64,000 nucleotides of DNA from Flavobacteriales bacterium (GTDB taxonomy: Bacteria > Bacteroidota > Bacteroidia > UBA10329), in NCBI GenBank assembly GCA_021741155.1, contig JAIOYP010000007.1:55216-119215 (forward strand), read 5' to 3'. Position numbers and translations under genes: made by a program. Below the pieces are notes generated by a model, which was not told the origin of the DNA, did not search any database, and saw nothing but the letters and a program-made list of their open reading frames with translations. Positions 1 to 9,622 of this stretch are shown piece after piece (the stretch's first letter is position 1; each line of letters opens with the position of its first letter).

Positions 1-78
1 CATCAGTTGCTTGCTTACTGCAAGGGTCAACGGGTGCAATCTGGTGCCAGATCCACCAGCCAAAATGATTCCTTTCAT
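1..78 (-). CDS. rfbA: Glucose-1-phosphate thymidylyltransferase, N-terminus only (runs off left edge)
   Basis: Only the first 26 codons lie in the window. They begin [18 protein letters not shown], the N-terminal nucleotide-binding signature (GGSGTRLxPxT) of the RfbA/RmlA family, which makes dTDP-glucose from dTTP and glucose-1-phosphate for dTDP-rhamnose and related surface sugars. The ATG at 78 overlaps the TGA of the upstream MMPL gene (ATGA, 75-78), so the two are probably cotranscribed and translationally coupled. With so little sequence, a closely related nucleotidyltransferase cannot be excluded. Confidence 0.8.
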   Translation of the reverse strand, partial: MKGIILAGGSGTRLHPLTLAVSKQLM

Positions 79-2465
79 ATAGAGGGATTTTTAACGCTCA
101 ATTCGAGTTTCTTGTCTTCAGATTCGGGAGAATCTTCTTCTACATTTTTCCTGTATTTGTCTGTCATAGACCGCTCTAATGTAAGTAATAGAGATGGTAG
201 CAGAATCAAATTGGAGAACATTGCCACTAACAGCGTAATTGAAACAAGCATTCCCAAGGCTTTGGTTCCGCCAAAGGTGCTCATGTTGAAAATGGAGAAG
301 CCAAAAAACAGCACAATGGAAGTGTAAGCCATGCTCAACCCGACCTCGTGCAGTGCAAGAATTACGCTGCGCTTGATGTTTCCATTGTTGACCTTCAGTT
401 CTTGACGGTATTTGGCTAGAAAGTGGATGGTATCGTCTACCGATATGCCGAATGCAATACTGAAAACAAGGATGGTTGATGGCTTGATGGTGATTCCTAA
501 ATAACCCATCAGAGCCCCAGTCACAATAAGTGGGATAATGTTTGGGATGAGCGACACCACCACCATGCGCCAAGATTGAAACATGAATGCCATCAGCATG
601 GCTATAAGTACCACCGCCATGCTTAAACTCACAAACAGATTCTTGACCAAATAATCCGTTCCACGAAGGTAAACCACTGAGGTTCCAGTCATCAGCGTTT
701 TGTATTTGTCTGGTGCAAATATGCTGTCAATCTTTGGTTGAATCTCGGTTAGTAGCCGGTCCATTTCGTCTGTGCCCACATCCTTCATCTGAAAGCTGAC
801 ACGGGTTATCTGTTTCGCACTGTCAATGAAATTGTTGAGTAGCTCGCTTCCTTTTTCTTTTCCGCCAGCATTGTTGGCATAAGAGAGAATAAACCCACGT
901 TCGCTACCGTTTGGAAGGCTGTACTTAGAAGACATCCCTCCGTAGTATGATTGTTTTAGGGATTTGATTACTTCGACCATACTTACGGCTCTCGAAAACT
1001 CTGGATAGGCAGAGATGGCATCTTGCAATTTGTCAATTCGCTTGAGTGTAGCAGACGAAAGTGCTTTATCTGGCTTTAGCGCATCAATCTGAACTTCGAA
1101 TGGCATTATGCCATTAAAATTCTTTTCAAAGAAGGCAAGGTCGGCAAGCACGGGGCTATCTTCAGGAAAATCATCCACAATACTTCCGTTGGATGTGATA
1201 AGCGTTATGCCGTAAATCCCAACGATAACCAAGGTTGCGAAGAACAGATAGACCCGCGTTCGGTAGGAAAGAACAATTTCTACCACCTTAGACACAAAGG
1301 CTTTGGAATAATCGCGGTCAAGATGTTTCAAGTGCCGTGCTTTGGGTGCTTTTAAAAAGCTGAAAACGATGGGCACCAGTAGCAGTGATAGCACGAAGAT
1401 GAACATGATGGAAGTGGATGCCACTACTCCGAATTCGCGCATAATAGAGCTTTCGACCATCGTAAATGTGGCAAAACCAGCAGCTGTGGTGGCGTTGGTC
1501 AGCAGGGTGGCTTGGCCCACATTTCTTACCACGCGCTGCAGCCCTTTAATCTTGTTTCCATGTGAGCGGTATTCCGTATGGAATTTATTCAGCAGAAAGA
1601 TGCAGTTGGCCACTCCAATCACGATAATCAACGGAGGTACCAAACCCGTCAATATGGAAAGCTGAAAGTCGAACACCGAAACAAGACCGATGGACCAAAT
1701 CGTTCCAATTGCCACAACAAGCACTGCCACCATCACCACCTTGAACGAGCGGAAGAAAATATACATGATTAACGTGGTAACCAACAGCGCGTAAAGAATG
1801 AAAAGAGCCATTTCATCCTTTACCACCTTTGCAAGAATGCTGCGGATATAAGGCATGCCCGAATAGCGCAGATTTGAACCTAGGCGCTCTTCATATTTCT
1901 TTCCTGTTTTAATGATGCGGTCGGTTAAATCAATCCGCTTCTTGCTGTCAAGTACCTTGGCATTCATGGTAATTGCCATCACAGATACATGCGATTCCTC
2001 ATTCCACATCAGCTTGTCGTAAAACTTCAGTTTTACAATCTCTTCTTTGATGGAGTCTAATTCGGCTTGCGTAGCAGGTTTGTCTTCGCTTATTAACTTA
2101 AAATCAAAGCGTTTTAGACTGTCATTTCTAACCAAATGATAGCATCTAGCGGCCGATATCACTTGTTCAACACCATCTAACTGGCGCATTTCTTCGCCCA
2201 AATCGAACCACGCATCATACACATCTTTCCTAAAAAGATGCTCGTTCTCAATGCCAATCACTAGCACATCTCCATCCTCTCCAAACTTCTGTTTAAATGC
2301 TCTGTAATTGATAAGTGTACTGTCTGTACCAGGCAGTAGCGCGGCAAAATCGTAGCGAATCTTCACCGAAGTGGCCTTGTAGCCCATAAAGACAGTAACC
2401 AAACCGATAATCACCAAGATGACTATACGGTTTCTAAGAATGATACGAGCAACGGTTTGCCACAT
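75..2465 (-). CDS. MMPL/RND-superfamily exporter
   Basis: A 796-residue membrane protein with the two-fold RND layout. There is one membrane segment near residues 8-28, a large extracytoplasmic loop to about 215, a block of membrane segments to about 370, then the same pattern repeated (segment near 405, loop to about 615, final membrane block to about 770). The second half carries [11 protein letters not shown] with the paired Asp 677-678, typical of the MMPL branch of proton-driven exporters and sterol-sensing-like proteins. The C-terminal tail is charged and cytoplasmic. The family moves lipids or hydrophobic compounds across the inner membrane; the substrate cannot be read from sequence. 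The stop overlaps the rfbA start, an unusual pairing that hints at an envelope role. Confidence 0.88.
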   Translation of the reverse strand: MWQTVARIILRNRIVILVIIGLVTVFMGYKATSVKIRYDFAALLPGTDSTLINYRAFKQKFGEDGDVLVIGIENEHLFRKDVYDAWFDLGEEMRQLDGVEQVISAARCYHLVRNDSLKRFDFKLISEDKPATQAELDSIKEEIVKLKFYDKLMWNEESHVSVMAITMNAKVLDSKKRIDLTDRIIKTGKKYEERLGSNLRYSGMPYIRSILAKVVKDEMALFILYALLVTTLIMYIFFRSFKVVMVAVLVVAIGTIWSIGLVSVFDFQLSILTGLVPPLIIVIGVANCIFLLNKFHTEYRSHGNKIKGLQRVVRNVGQATLLTNATTAAGFATFTMVESSIMREFGVVASTSIMFIFVLSLLLVPIVFSFLKAPKARHLKHLDRDYSKAFVSKVVEIVLSYRTRVYLFFATLVIVGIYGITLITSNGSIVDDFPEDSPVLADLAFFEKNFNGIMPFEVQIDALKPDKALSSATLKRIDKLQDAISAYPEFSRAVSMVEVIKSLKQSYYGGMSSKYSLPNGSERGFILSYANNAGGKEKGSELLNNFIDSAKQITRVSFQMKDVGTDEMDRLLTEIQPKIDSIFAPDKYKTLMTGTSVVYLRGTDYLVKNLFVSLSMAVVLIAMLMAFMFQSWRMVVVSLIPNIIPLIVTGALMGYLGITIKPSTILVFSIAFGISVDDTIHFLAKYRQELKVNNGNIKRSVILALHEVGLSMAYTSIVLFFGFSIFNMSTFGGTKALGMLVSITLLVAMFSNLILLPSLLLTLERSMTDKYRKNVEEDSPESEDKKLELSVKNPSI

Positions 2466-2511
2466 GGCTTCTACTGTAAACAGCTGTTTGCTTGGTTTTT
2501 TGAACGGGCTG

Positions 2512-2542
2512 CGAAGCTATGAAAATCACGTAGCGTAACCAA
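2512..2542 (-). promoter_or_regulatory. Possible promoter of the MMPL-rfbA operon
   Basis: On the minus strand TTG (2540-2542) is followed after 20 nt by TAGCTTCG (2512-2519), one mismatch from the Bacteroidota -7 box TAnnTTTG. It lies 46 nt before the start codon at 2465, in the divergent gap with the desaturase gene. Confidence 0.35.
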
Positions 2543-2624
2543 TGAGAGCCGTGTCGTGGTCAAGACTGAACTGAGCATAGTCATCTATGGCGGTAATGTC
2601 ATTTCTGTACATTCGCCTCCCAAC

Positions 2625-3674
2625 ATGAGACACGTAGCCGAAATTCCTTTTACCGATCCCGTTTACGTTCCGAAGGAGAGTTCTTCCTTCACGCAATTCA
2701 TGATGAAGTTCATCCGTGATGAACGTGATATCGTGTTCATCCAGCTTATTATTAAAATCCTCCTTGTCATCGTTCCGATGGCGGCATTCTTGTACTTCTC
2801 AGGAATGTTTAGTTGGTGGTTTGCGCCAGTCTATTTAGGAATCAATTGGGCATTCTTCACTCCTCCGTATATTTTGATGTTGCATTGCACCAGCCATAGG
2901 CCGCTTTTTAAGCGCGAGTATGACTGGATGAACAAGATTATCCCTTGGTTTCTAGGACCGTTCTTTGGAGAAACACCCGAAACCTATTTCGGACATCACA
3001 TGGGCATGCATCACCCAGAGAATAACCTGCGCGAAGACCTCAGCAGCACCATCGAATATCAGCGCGATAGCTTTGGCGATTTCATGAAGTACTTCCTCCG
3101 CTTTTTTACCTTGGGAATGATTGATCTGACGAATTATTTCACCCGCAAAAAGCGTTTCAAGTTACGTAGGAACACCGTTTTGGGCGAGTTGAGTTGGTAC
3201 ACGTTTGTGATTGCCATGAGCTTTGTGAGTTGGCAGGCAACATTGGTGGTTTTCATCATTCCTTTCGTATTCACCCGTTTTATGATGATGGCTGGCAACT
3301 GGGGACAACACGCCTTTGTGGATGCCGATGCCCCTGCCAATTGCTACCGAAACAGCCTCACCTGCATCGAAGTGGCGTACAATAAGCAATGTTTTAATGA
3401 TGGCTACCACATCATTCATCACATCAAACCTGCCATGCATTACACGGATATGGCCAAGGAATTCCGCGAGAACCTTGATTTATATGTAAAGGAAAGAGCC
3501 ATCGTTTTTGAGGGCATCGACTTCTTTATGGTGTGGTTTTTTGCCATGACGCACAATTACAAGGCATTGGCCAAGCGATTTGTGCGCTTAGATGATTCTT
3601 TCAAAACGGAAGAAGAAGTGATTGCGTTTCTGAAAACGCGCTTGGCAAGGTTGCCGGAGGAGAAGTTGGTGTAA
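2625..3674 (+). CDS. Membrane fatty acid desaturase family protein
   Basis: About 349 residues counted from the ATG at 2625. A GTG at 2556 would add 23 residues that look untranslated. Three histidine boxes of the di-iron membrane desaturase/hydroxylase fold are present: HCTSH (H87, H91), HHxxxxHH (H124-125, H129-130) and HIIHH (H262, H265-266), with an extra GQHAFVD (H229). Hydrophobic stretches near residues 40-60, 65-85 and 190-220 fit a membrane-embedded fold. Such enzymes introduce double bonds or hydroxyls into acyl chains or related lipids; the substrate is unknown. It stands alone, divergent from the MMPL exporter. Confidence 0.85.
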   Translation: MRHVAEIPFTDPVYVPKESSSFTQFMMKFIRDERDIVFIQLIIKILLVIVPMAAFLYFSGMFSWWFAPVYLGINWAFFTPPYILMLHCTSHRPLFKREYDWMNKIIPWFLGPFFGETPETYFGHHMGMHHPENNLREDLSSTIEYQRDSFGDFMKYFLRFFTLGMIDLTNYFTRKKRFKLRRNTVLGELSWYTFVIAMSFVSWQATLVVFIIPFVFTRFMMMAGNWGQHAFVDADAPANCYRNSLTCIEVAYNKQCFNDGYHIIHHIKPAMHYTDMAKEFRENLDLYVKERAIVFEGIDFFMVWFFAMTHNYKALAKRFVRLDDSFKTEEEVIAFLKTRLARLPEEKLV

Positions 3675-3691
3675 ATCACCCAATCAGGGTA

Positions 3692-3722
3692 TTGCCGCCC
3701 GCCTTCCGCTCCAATACATTTG
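3692..3722 (+). promoter_or_regulatory. Promoter of the small Cys-rich gene
   Basis: TTG (3692-3694), 20 nt, then TACATTTG (3715-3722), an exact match to the Bacteroidota TAnnTTTG box. The ATG at 3727 follows only 4 nt later, so the transcript would be leaderless or nearly so. Confidence 0.55.
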
Positions 3723-3726
3723 AAGC

Positions 3727-3882
3727 ATGCAAAGCACTCCGCAGCCGATTCAAGAAGTTCAAGAGCCAGGGTTCTTGAAATTTCCGAGCATCGAATTCAA
3801 GAAGAAAAAGAAGAAGTGTTGCGAGAAGTACAAGCGCAAAGGCAAGTGCTGTGGTTCGTGTCCGCTGAAGGGTTGCGCCTAA
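3727..3882 (+). CDS. Very small Lys/Cys-rich protein
   Basis: A 51-codon reading frame from ATG 3727 to TAA 3880-3882. The N-terminal half is Gln/Pro/Glu-rich. The C-terminal half is a run of six lysines followed by CCEKYKRKGKCCGSCPLKGC, with seven cysteines in the last 21 residues arranged as CC-x8-CC-x2-C-x5-C. The spacing suggests a small metal (Zn or Fe-S) knob, but no fold can be assigned. I recall short basic CCEKY...-type proteins in other Bacteroidota, which supports a real gene, though I could not search for them. A good promoter sits directly upstream and the gene fits between the desaturase and hydrolase genes. A longer frame over the same bases in another phase lacks any such signature. 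Confidence 0.6.
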   Translation: MQSTPQPIQEVQEPGFLKFPSIEFKKKKKKCCEKYKRKGKCCGSCPLKGCA

Positions 3883-3912
3883 TCTCCACTGAGTTTTCCC
3901 ATCTTTGAAGCC

Positions 3913-4821
3913 ATGAGAGTTCTTCTCGGCTTCGTTTTTCTACTCATTCAAACCCACACCATCATGGCGCAGATTAGCATTGTAAACAAAGAAGTAAACG
4001 GCCTCACTTTTAAATGCCGCGTGGCTGGAAACCCGACTGATGAACCTGTTATTCTGCTTCACGGTTGGCCCGAAACCTCGCACATGTGGATTGGCCTAAT
4101 GGAGAAACTTTCTGCCGAAGGCTACTATTGCATTGCTCCGGATCAGCGGGGATTTAGCCCACAAGCGCGGCCTGAGAGTGTGAAGGATTACGACATCCGC
4201 TTGTTGGCGGGAGATATTATTGGACTGGCAGATGCGTTTGGCATCGGAAACTTCCAGCTGATTGGGCACGATTGGGGTTCTGCTATTGGTTGGGCAGTGG
4301 TGGCGCTTCATCCCGCTAGGGTAAAAAGTTGGACTGCTATGAGCGTTCCGCACATCAAGGCATTTAGCGATGCCATTCGGTTTGATAAGAAGCAGCAGAA
4401 GATGAGTCAATACATGGCGTTTTTCCAATGGCGCGGCATTCCCGAATGGTTTCTATTGAAGAAGGATAGATTGAATCTTCGTAAAACATGGAAGAAAAGT
4501 TCGCCAGCAGAATTGCAAGATTACTTAGATGTAATGGGAAATAAACCTGCCCTAAAAGCCACGTTGGGTTATTATCGCGCCAACTATAAAACCTTGAAAA
4601 AAGGCGAAGGTGTTGATGCCTTTGGCGATGTAAAAACACCCACGCTCATGCTTTGGGGAAACAAGGACATCGCCATTGGGCCCGTTGGCATTGACGGCAC
4701 GGCTCAGTACATGAAAGGCCCTTACGAGCGCATTGATTTAGCGGCAGGACATTGGCTTATGCAAGAAGCGTTTGAAGCATGTGCTAAGCCAATCTCTGCC
4801 CATCTTGCTAAGTACAGATAG
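3913..4821 (+). CDS. Alpha/beta hydrolase, epoxide hydrolase/dehalogenase-like
   Basis: A 302-residue alpha/beta hydrolase. Residues 1-19 form a signal peptide ending TIMAQ, so it is probably exported; a start at the internal ATG (3964) would give a cytoplasmic form. Key motifs are HGWP (50-53, oxyanion hole), GHDWGS with Asp120 as nucleophile, NKD with Asp252 as the acid and AGHW with His280 as the base. An Asp nucleophile in HDWG points to the epoxide hydrolase/haloalkane dehalogenase branch rather than serine esterases. CATCTTTG, one mismatch from the promoter box, ends 5 nt before the ATG. The stop TAG shares its last base with the GTG start of the next gene, so the two are probably coupled. 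Confidence 0.85.
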   Translation: MRVLLGFVFLLIQTHTIMAQISIVNKEVNGLTFKCRVAGNPTDEPVILLHGWPETSHMWIGLMEKLSAEGYYCIAPDQRGFSPQARPESVKDYDIRLLAGDIIGLADAFGIGNFQLIGHDWGSAIGWAVVALHPARVKSWTAMSVPHIKAFSDAIRFDKKQQKMSQYMAFFQWRGIPEWFLLKKDRLNLRKTWKKSSPAELQDYLDVMGNKPALKATLGYYRANYKTLKKGEGVDAFGDVKTPTLMLWGNKDIAIGPVGIDGTAQYMKGPYERIDLAAGHWLMQEAFEACAKPISAHLAKYR

Positions 4822-5414
4822 TGCCGTTAATCCAAGACATATCAGTAGGAAAGAACCGTTTGGGGCTGTGGAAGATTGATGGCTCAGAAATTCGGTTCGA
4901 GTCGGAGTTCCCCAACGAGGCCGCGCAGTTGTCTGTGCGCCACCCTCGTACGCAGTTGCAACGCTATGCATCGCGGTTGCTGTTGGCAGAAATGCTGGGC
5001 CAAATGCCCGAAGTTTTGAAGGACGAGCACGGCAAACCGCTTTTACCAAACCACCCGTTTGATGTTTCTATTTCGCACACCGAGGGCTTTGCCGCCATTC
5101 TTTTGGGAACAGGAAAGTTGGGGGTAGATGTGCAGCATTACAAACCAAATGTGCTTAAAGTGCGCGACCGTTTTCTGGACGAAAACGAACAGCTATTGGC
5201 ACAAGACATCGAAACCACCACGCTTTTTTGGGCGGCCAAAGAGGCCATTTACAAGTACAACGCCTTGCCAGGATTGGATTTCAGACAGCCCATTACCATC
5301 CATTCCATCCAACCAGAAATACTGCCGAGCAGTTTCGTGTATAATGAATTACAAACCAACCTCAGCTTAGGTTGGAAAAAGCTAGATGATGCCATGCTGG
5401 TTTGGACCATCTAA
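4821..5414 (+). CDS. 4'-phosphopantetheinyl transferase superfamily protein
   Basis: 197 residues from a GTG start at 4821 that overlaps the preceding stop by one base (TAGTG). It carries the Mg-binding GVDVQ (Asp103) and FWAAKEAIYKY (Lys140-Glu141) motifs of Sfp/AcpT-type transferases, which attach the CoA phosphopantetheine arm to acyl or peptidyl carrier proteins. The Gln in GVDVQ replaces the more usual Glu. The length is at the short end for the Sfp group. No carrier-protein or polyketide gene lies nearby, so it may serve the fatty acid ACP or a distant cluster. Confidence 0.85.
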   Translation: MPLIQDISVGKNRLGLWKIDGSEIRFESEFPNEAAQLSVRHPRTQLQRYASRLLLAEMLGQMPEVLKDEHGKPLLPNHPFDVSISHTEGFAAILLGTGKLGVDVQHYKPNVLKVRDRFLDENEQLLAQDIETTTLFWAAKEAIYKYNALPGLDFRQPITIHSIQPEILPSSFVYNELQTNLSLGWKKLDDAMLVWTI

Positions 5415-5459
5415 AGCCATAGACAGCCTAATTTCTTTGTCAGAGAGATTAACCAATCG

Positions 5460-5805
5460 TTGGTGTCTCAATCGCCTCAGTTCAATCTCTGTATCAATCT
5501 CGAAGGAACCTATATTTCAACCTGCATAGCCTTGGGCGTTGATAAGCCAATTGAAAATCGCTCTGTTGTTTCCGTATTTCCAAATCCGAGCAACGGAAGT
5601 TTTCAAGTTGCAATGGGCTACTTTGAAGGTGAAAAAACCCAAGTAAACGTTTTTGATGTTGAGGGGCGAGTGGTTTTGCAACGGACGTTTTGAAAATACC
5701 CCGCACGATTTCCAATTTTCTGGGCTTCCCCAAGGATATTATCTACTGCGGATAGATGGCGGAAAGAGAGCAAAATCACTTCCTGTTTGTGTACTATATC
5801 ATTGA
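5460..5805 (+). pseudogene. Frameshifted remnant of a T9SS C-terminal sorting domain
   Basis: The frame starting near 5460 encodes a T9SS type-A tail: FPNPSNGSFQ, then VNVFDVEGRVVLQ, and stops at TGA 5691-5693 straight after a TTTT run (5688-5691). Moving one base forward, the missing second half continues as ENTPHDFQFSGLPQGYYLLR and on to a stop at 5803-5805. Together they make a complete tail without any secreted body upstream, and the frame before about 5500 has no recognisable domain or start. This is a decayed 3' end of a lost cargo gene. A sequencing error in the T run could explain the frameshift but not the missing body. Confidence 0.7.
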
Positions 5806-5908
5806 AAAATGATTGACACAGTTCGTTGAACAGATTTGATATCTGTATATGAAAGCGGATCATGCTGTACATTTATCTAATTTTATACCATAAACCCTGT
5901 TATAGACC

Positions 5909-7726
5909 ATGAAATTTAAGAGCATATTCACCATCATACTTATACTGATAGTAGGTTTAAACAGATTAGTAGCTCAATCTTTTCCCGCTGGATGTGATGC
6001 ATTTTTGGATGTCACGACTCTATGGAATGAAATGAATGATACGGCTATCACCTGCGTTGGAACTTTGGTTACGCTCGAGGATATTTCGGCACTTGACGGG
6101 ACACAATCCACCAGAGATTGGGTTTACGGGGATGGGACTGATTCGTTGGGCGCACTACTATCTACGCAAACGTCACATTTTTATAATGGAGAAGGAATCT
6201 ACACGGCCACACTCACGGTAGGTTCTGATGTGTGTCCAGACATTACCGTTTCTAAAACAATCAGGGTTATTGGAAACCCAGAGTACACCGTTGTGATAGA
6301 CACCATTGATTGTTTTGGAAACTGCAACGGTTCCCTTACCATTGACATTCTATCGATGAATTCCTCTTGGTACACTGTGGAGTGGGACGGTGGCCTTGCT
6401 GGAATGGTCGCAGGTGGCGTTGCAATCACAGGAAACACCATCAGTGAATTATGCGCGGGGAATCATGCTGCCGTTATAACCGATGGTTTTGGTTGTACCA
6501 CTTTGCCAACTATCGATATCAATCTTCCCGAACCCGACCAATTACTGATAAATATTAATCAGGGCTATGACTTAGGGCTTTGTCCCGCAATGGGAGTTAC
6601 CGATGTTTCTTTATTTATCACAGGTGGTGAAGGCGTTTATCAGATTTCATGGGAGGCTTCCGATTTTATTGCGATGAATAATGGTTTGACACAATTCACT
6701 CCCACATCCGAGAGTTTGGACATGACGTATTCGATTGTTGTTGAGGACGGAAACGGATGTCAGGCCAGCGATTCCATTCTCATCAGTTCATTACCAAGTA
6801 CACTGAGCGGTTCGGTTGCTGTGGGTAGCAATCCCTGCATGAACTGTGAGGTGATTCAATATCAGTATAGCTCGGCTATCGAATCATGGTATCCTGTAAG
6901 CACAACAACCACCGATAATTTCGGCAATTATGATTTCGGGGTCATTGCCAACTTTTTGCCATTCACCATCCTTGCCAATCCGGATGCGGCCAGTTACCCA
7001 ATGGCTGTTCCCACATTTTATCCTGAGGGACATTTATGGAACACGGCAACGGTATTTTCTGATGTTTGTGGGCAAGCGCTCACCACCAATATCGATATTC
7101 CTGAGCCGATGAATTTTAATGGCTCCAACATTTTTGATGGTACCGTTTACTACAGCCAGTCTTGGAAAACCGAAACAGATGAAGACCCCATTCCGTTGAT
7201 TGATGTTGTAGTTGAGAAAACGCCTCCCGGCCATGCCCAAGGAAGGCAGACTACAAACAACAATGGCGGGTACACCTTTGTCCTTGTGCCAAGCAGCGAT
7301 ACGACCTATACAATCTTCGTGAGTATTCCCGGAATTCCAGTGAACTCCACCTATGAAATAATGGCAGATCAGGGCAATCAGACATTCTATAATCTTGATT
7401 TCTGTTTGGCACCAGACTCATCCGCCATCAACACATGTAGTTTGGATATCACCGTTATCGACAACGAAATCGAATCAAGCGAGAAGACCTTTACCATGTA
7501 TCCGAACCCGAACAATGGACGGTTTGCCATTGAAACAGGAAAGTTTTCCAGTACAGAATCTGAACTTCGAATTGTTGATACCATTGGTCGAATTGTCTTC
7601 AGAAAACGATATGCCGAAACGCCTTCTACCATCAACATGGTAAATATGGCCGAAGGATATTACTTGGTTCAGCTAATTAATGATTACGAATTCGATTCAT
7701 CGCCCATAAACGTGATGCGCTTCTAA
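5909..7726 (+). CDS. T9SS-secreted surface protein with PKD/SprB-like repeats
   Basis: 605 residues. A signal peptide (about 1-22, ending VAQ) is followed by a PKD-like domain (about 60-120) and SprB-like repeats (CFGNCNGSLTI at about 135 and a second copy starting near 225). Next is a carboxypeptidase-regulatory/Cna-B-like beta-sandwich with TTNNNGGYTF (about 412-480). A type-A Por secretion tail (526-605) contains YPNPNNGRF and ends in a basic-hydrophobic strand. These features fit export by Sec and then by the type IX system to the cell surface. It carries no catalytic motif, so it is likely an adhesin or structural protein. It lies just after the broken T9SS tail, suggesting loss of a neighbouring paralogue. 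Confidence 0.85.
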   Translation: MKFKSIFTIILILIVGLNRLVAQSFPAGCDAFLDVTTLWNEMNDTAITCVGTLVTLEDISALDGTQSTRDWVYGDGTDSLGALLSTQTSHFYNGEGIYTATLTVGSDVCPDITVSKTIRVIGNPEYTVVIDTIDCFGNCNGSLTIDILSMNSSWYTVEWDGGLAGMVAGGVAITGNTISELCAGNHAAVITDGFGCTTLPTIDINLPEPDQLLININQGYDLGLCPAMGVTDVSLFITGGEGVYQISWEASDFIAMNNGLTQFTPTSESLDMTYSIVVEDGNGCQASDSILISSLPSTLSGSVAVGSNPCMNCEVIQYQYSSAIESWYPVSTTTTDNFGNYDFGVIANFLPFTILANPDAASYPMAVPTFYPEGHLWNTATVFSDVCGQALTTNIDIPEPMNFNGSNIFDGTVYYSQSWKTETDEDPIPLIDVVVEKTPPGHAQGRQTTNNNGGYTFVLVPSSDTTYTIFVSIPGIPVNSTYEIMADQGNQTFYNLDFCLAPDSSAINTCSLDITVIDNEIESSEKTFTMYPNPNNGRFAIETGKFSSTESELRIVDTIGRIVFRKRYAETPSTINMVNMAEGYYLVQLINDYEFDSSPINVMRF

Positions 7727-7770
7727 TAGAACTCGCTATGTAATTCCAACGGGTTCTTACATTTACCCGA

Positions 7771-8349
7771 ATGGGAACAATCATTTCAAAAATCATTTTC
7801 TTTTTCAGTGGCTGGACAATGGATAAAGACATTCCGGCCGATGTTCAACGCTGCGTTATCATTGCGGCTCCGCATACGAGCAACTGGGATTTGGTTCATG
7901 CCCGGTCAGCGTTTTACCTGATGGGAATTCCACTTCGATTTACCATCAAAAAAGAGTGGTTTCGACCTCCGTTCGGATGGCTTACTAAAGCAATGGGCGG
8001 ATTGGCAATTGACAGAACGCCCAAAGAACCTGGTGCAGAACGCAAAAGCATGACGGAGGCCATGAGTGATCTTTTTAAAGAACATCAAACCTTGGCAATG
8101 ATGGTTACTCCCGAAGGAACACGCTCGCTAAGAACCGAATGGAAAATGGGGTTTTACCATGTGGCAGTTGGTGCGGGAGTTCCCATAGCGTTAGGCTATT
8201 TGGATTACAAGCGGAAACATGCTGGCGTTGGCCCAATCATTCACCCAAGTGGAGATATGGAAGCTGATTTGCGCAAGATTATGGCATTTTACAAAGACAT
8301 CGCACCAAAACATCCTGAGAAGTTCTCGTTGGATTTGAGGTATTCCTAA
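7771..8349 (+). CDS. PlsC-like lysophospholipid acyltransferase family protein
   Basis: 192 residues, shorter than most PlsC enzymes (about 240). The acyltransferase boxes are present: HTSNWD (H35 and D40 of HX4D), the substrate-binding region near 78-90 (GGLAIDR), and PEGTRS (114-119). It probably transfers an acyl chain from ACP or CoA to a lysophospholipid or related amphiphile at the inner membrane. The single hydrophobic segment at residues 5-15 is weak. TACATTTA, one mismatch from the promoter box, ends 5 nt before the ATG. It converges with the MFS gene. Confidence 0.85.
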   Translation: MGTIISKIIFFFSGWTMDKDIPADVQRCVIIAAPHTSNWDLVHARSAFYLMGIPLRFTIKKEWFRPPFGWLTKAMGGLAIDRTPKEPGAERKSMTEAMSDLFKEHQTLAMMVTPEGTRSLRTEWKMGFYHVAVGAGVPIALGYLDYKRKHAGVGPIIHPSGDMEADLRKIMAFYKDIAPKHPEKFSLDLRYS

Positions 8350-8351
8350 GA

Positions 8352-9527
8352 TTAGGAAACCGCTTTCATTCTGCGTGCCACAAGAATGGCGATAAGGGAG
8401 GCCGTGATTGCCAAATAACCAACCAGGTCGTAGTCTTGATAGGTGCCTGAAGTTGTTTTCACTACAATTATTCCTGCAACATAACTGGCAACACCAGCCC
8501 CAAGTTGCTGAATGGCGGAATTTACGCTCATAAAACCACCACGTCTTTCGGGTCTTACTGAAGAAGTAATCATGGTCATGGCTGGAATAATACGACCTGA
8601 AATAAGGATGAACATGATGCTGGTGATGACCAATACAGCGTAAAGATTCATTTGTGGTAGATGGGTAATTACCCAAAGTGGAACGAGCGATAGCAGAGTC
8701 ACAACCGTGAAGAACTTGAGCTGTCCGTACTTATCTGCCCATTTGCCAAATAGCGGAGCGGAAAAAAGTGTGCAGAACCCACCAACCAAGTAGATATAGG
8801 ACAATTCGCCTTCTGTAAACCCAACATTTGAAACCATGTAAGGCGCTATAAACGTGATAACGCTGAACTGACCCAACATCAGAAGTACAATGAAAAAGTG
8901 AGCTGTAAATTGGTTGCGGTCGGCAAACATCACGCGCAATAGTGTGATAGGATTTTCAATTCCATGTTTCAAATGCTCACTGACATTCGGCACCATCTTC
9001 ACGTTGAAAGCAAGAATTGGCACTCCGATTAACCCCAAGAACAAGAAAGGAGCCTGCCAGCCGAATTGATTGGCTAAGAACAATCCAAACGGAACTCCGA
9101 AAACGGATGCGGCAGAGAAAGCCGCCATCACAGTTCCCATTGTTTCGGACCGCTTGTCGAGCGGAGTGAGGTCTCCAACAATGGAAAGCACGGTTGCACC
9201 AAGAAGGCCACCGAACGAACCAGTGGCGCAACGGGCAAAAAGTAACATTTCATACGAATCAGAAAGGGCGCAAGCGAAAGTTCCAATCAGAAAGCCTGTG
9301 TAGAGAAAAATCAGTGAATGTTTGCGGTCAAAACGATCCATGAAAAACGAACCAAACAAGCCGACAATTCCTGCGCTAAAGGTGTAAGCTGCCACCAATA
9401 GGCCAAACTCTTGTGGCGAGATGCCCCAAATGCGCTCCAACTGCGGTCCAAGCGGCATCATTATCATGAAATCCATGATATGGGTAAACTTGATAAACGC
9501 AAGAAGGTAAGTAAGCTGTTTGGTCAT
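8352..9527 (-). CDS. MFS transporter, DHA1-type drug/sugar efflux
   Basis: About 391 residues from the ATG at 9527 (MTKQLTYLLAFIKF). A TTG at 9548 would add seven residues. The protein is almost entirely hydrophobic with about 12 membrane segments. It carries the motif-A-like DRFDRKH after segment 2, and its N-terminus FTHIMDFMIMMPLGP is a pattern I associate with AraJ/DHA1-like exporters in Bacteroidota. It likely exchanges protons for a small molecule; the substrate is unknown. It ends two bases from the convergent acyltransferase stop, so both probably rely on read-through or transcript collision for termination. Confidence 0.88.
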   Translation of the reverse strand: MTKQLTYLLAFIKFTHIMDFMIMMPLGPQLERIWGISPQEFGLLVAAYTFSAGIVGLFGSFFMDRFDRKHSLIFLYTGFLIGTFACALSDSYEMLLFARCATGSFGGLLGATVLSIVGDLTPLDKRSETMGTVMAAFSAASVFGVPFGLFLANQFGWQAPFLFLGLIGVPILAFNVKMVPNVSEHLKHGIENPITLLRVMFADRNQFTAHFFIVLLMLGQFSVITFIAPYMVSNVGFTEGELSYIYLVGGFCTLFSAPLFGKWADKYGQLKFFTVVTLLSLVPLWVITHLPQMNLYAVLVITSIMFILISGRIIPAMTMITSSVRPERRGGFMSVNSAIQQLGAGVASYVAGIIVVKTTSGTYQDYDLVGYLAITASLIAILVARRMKAVS

Positions 9528-9622
9528 AAATCGGCTAAGCGGCCGCAAAGGTGGGTATTCAATCGAAGCCTCGGTTGTAACTATTTGTTTTTGCAGAGCG
9601 TCTTATAGCTAAATTGAACGTC

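Noticed and set aside
8191..8676. 161-residue minus-strand frame overlapping the acyltransferase and MFS ends
   Set aside because: It covers two well-supported genes in other frames and shows His/Arg-rich composition without a domain.
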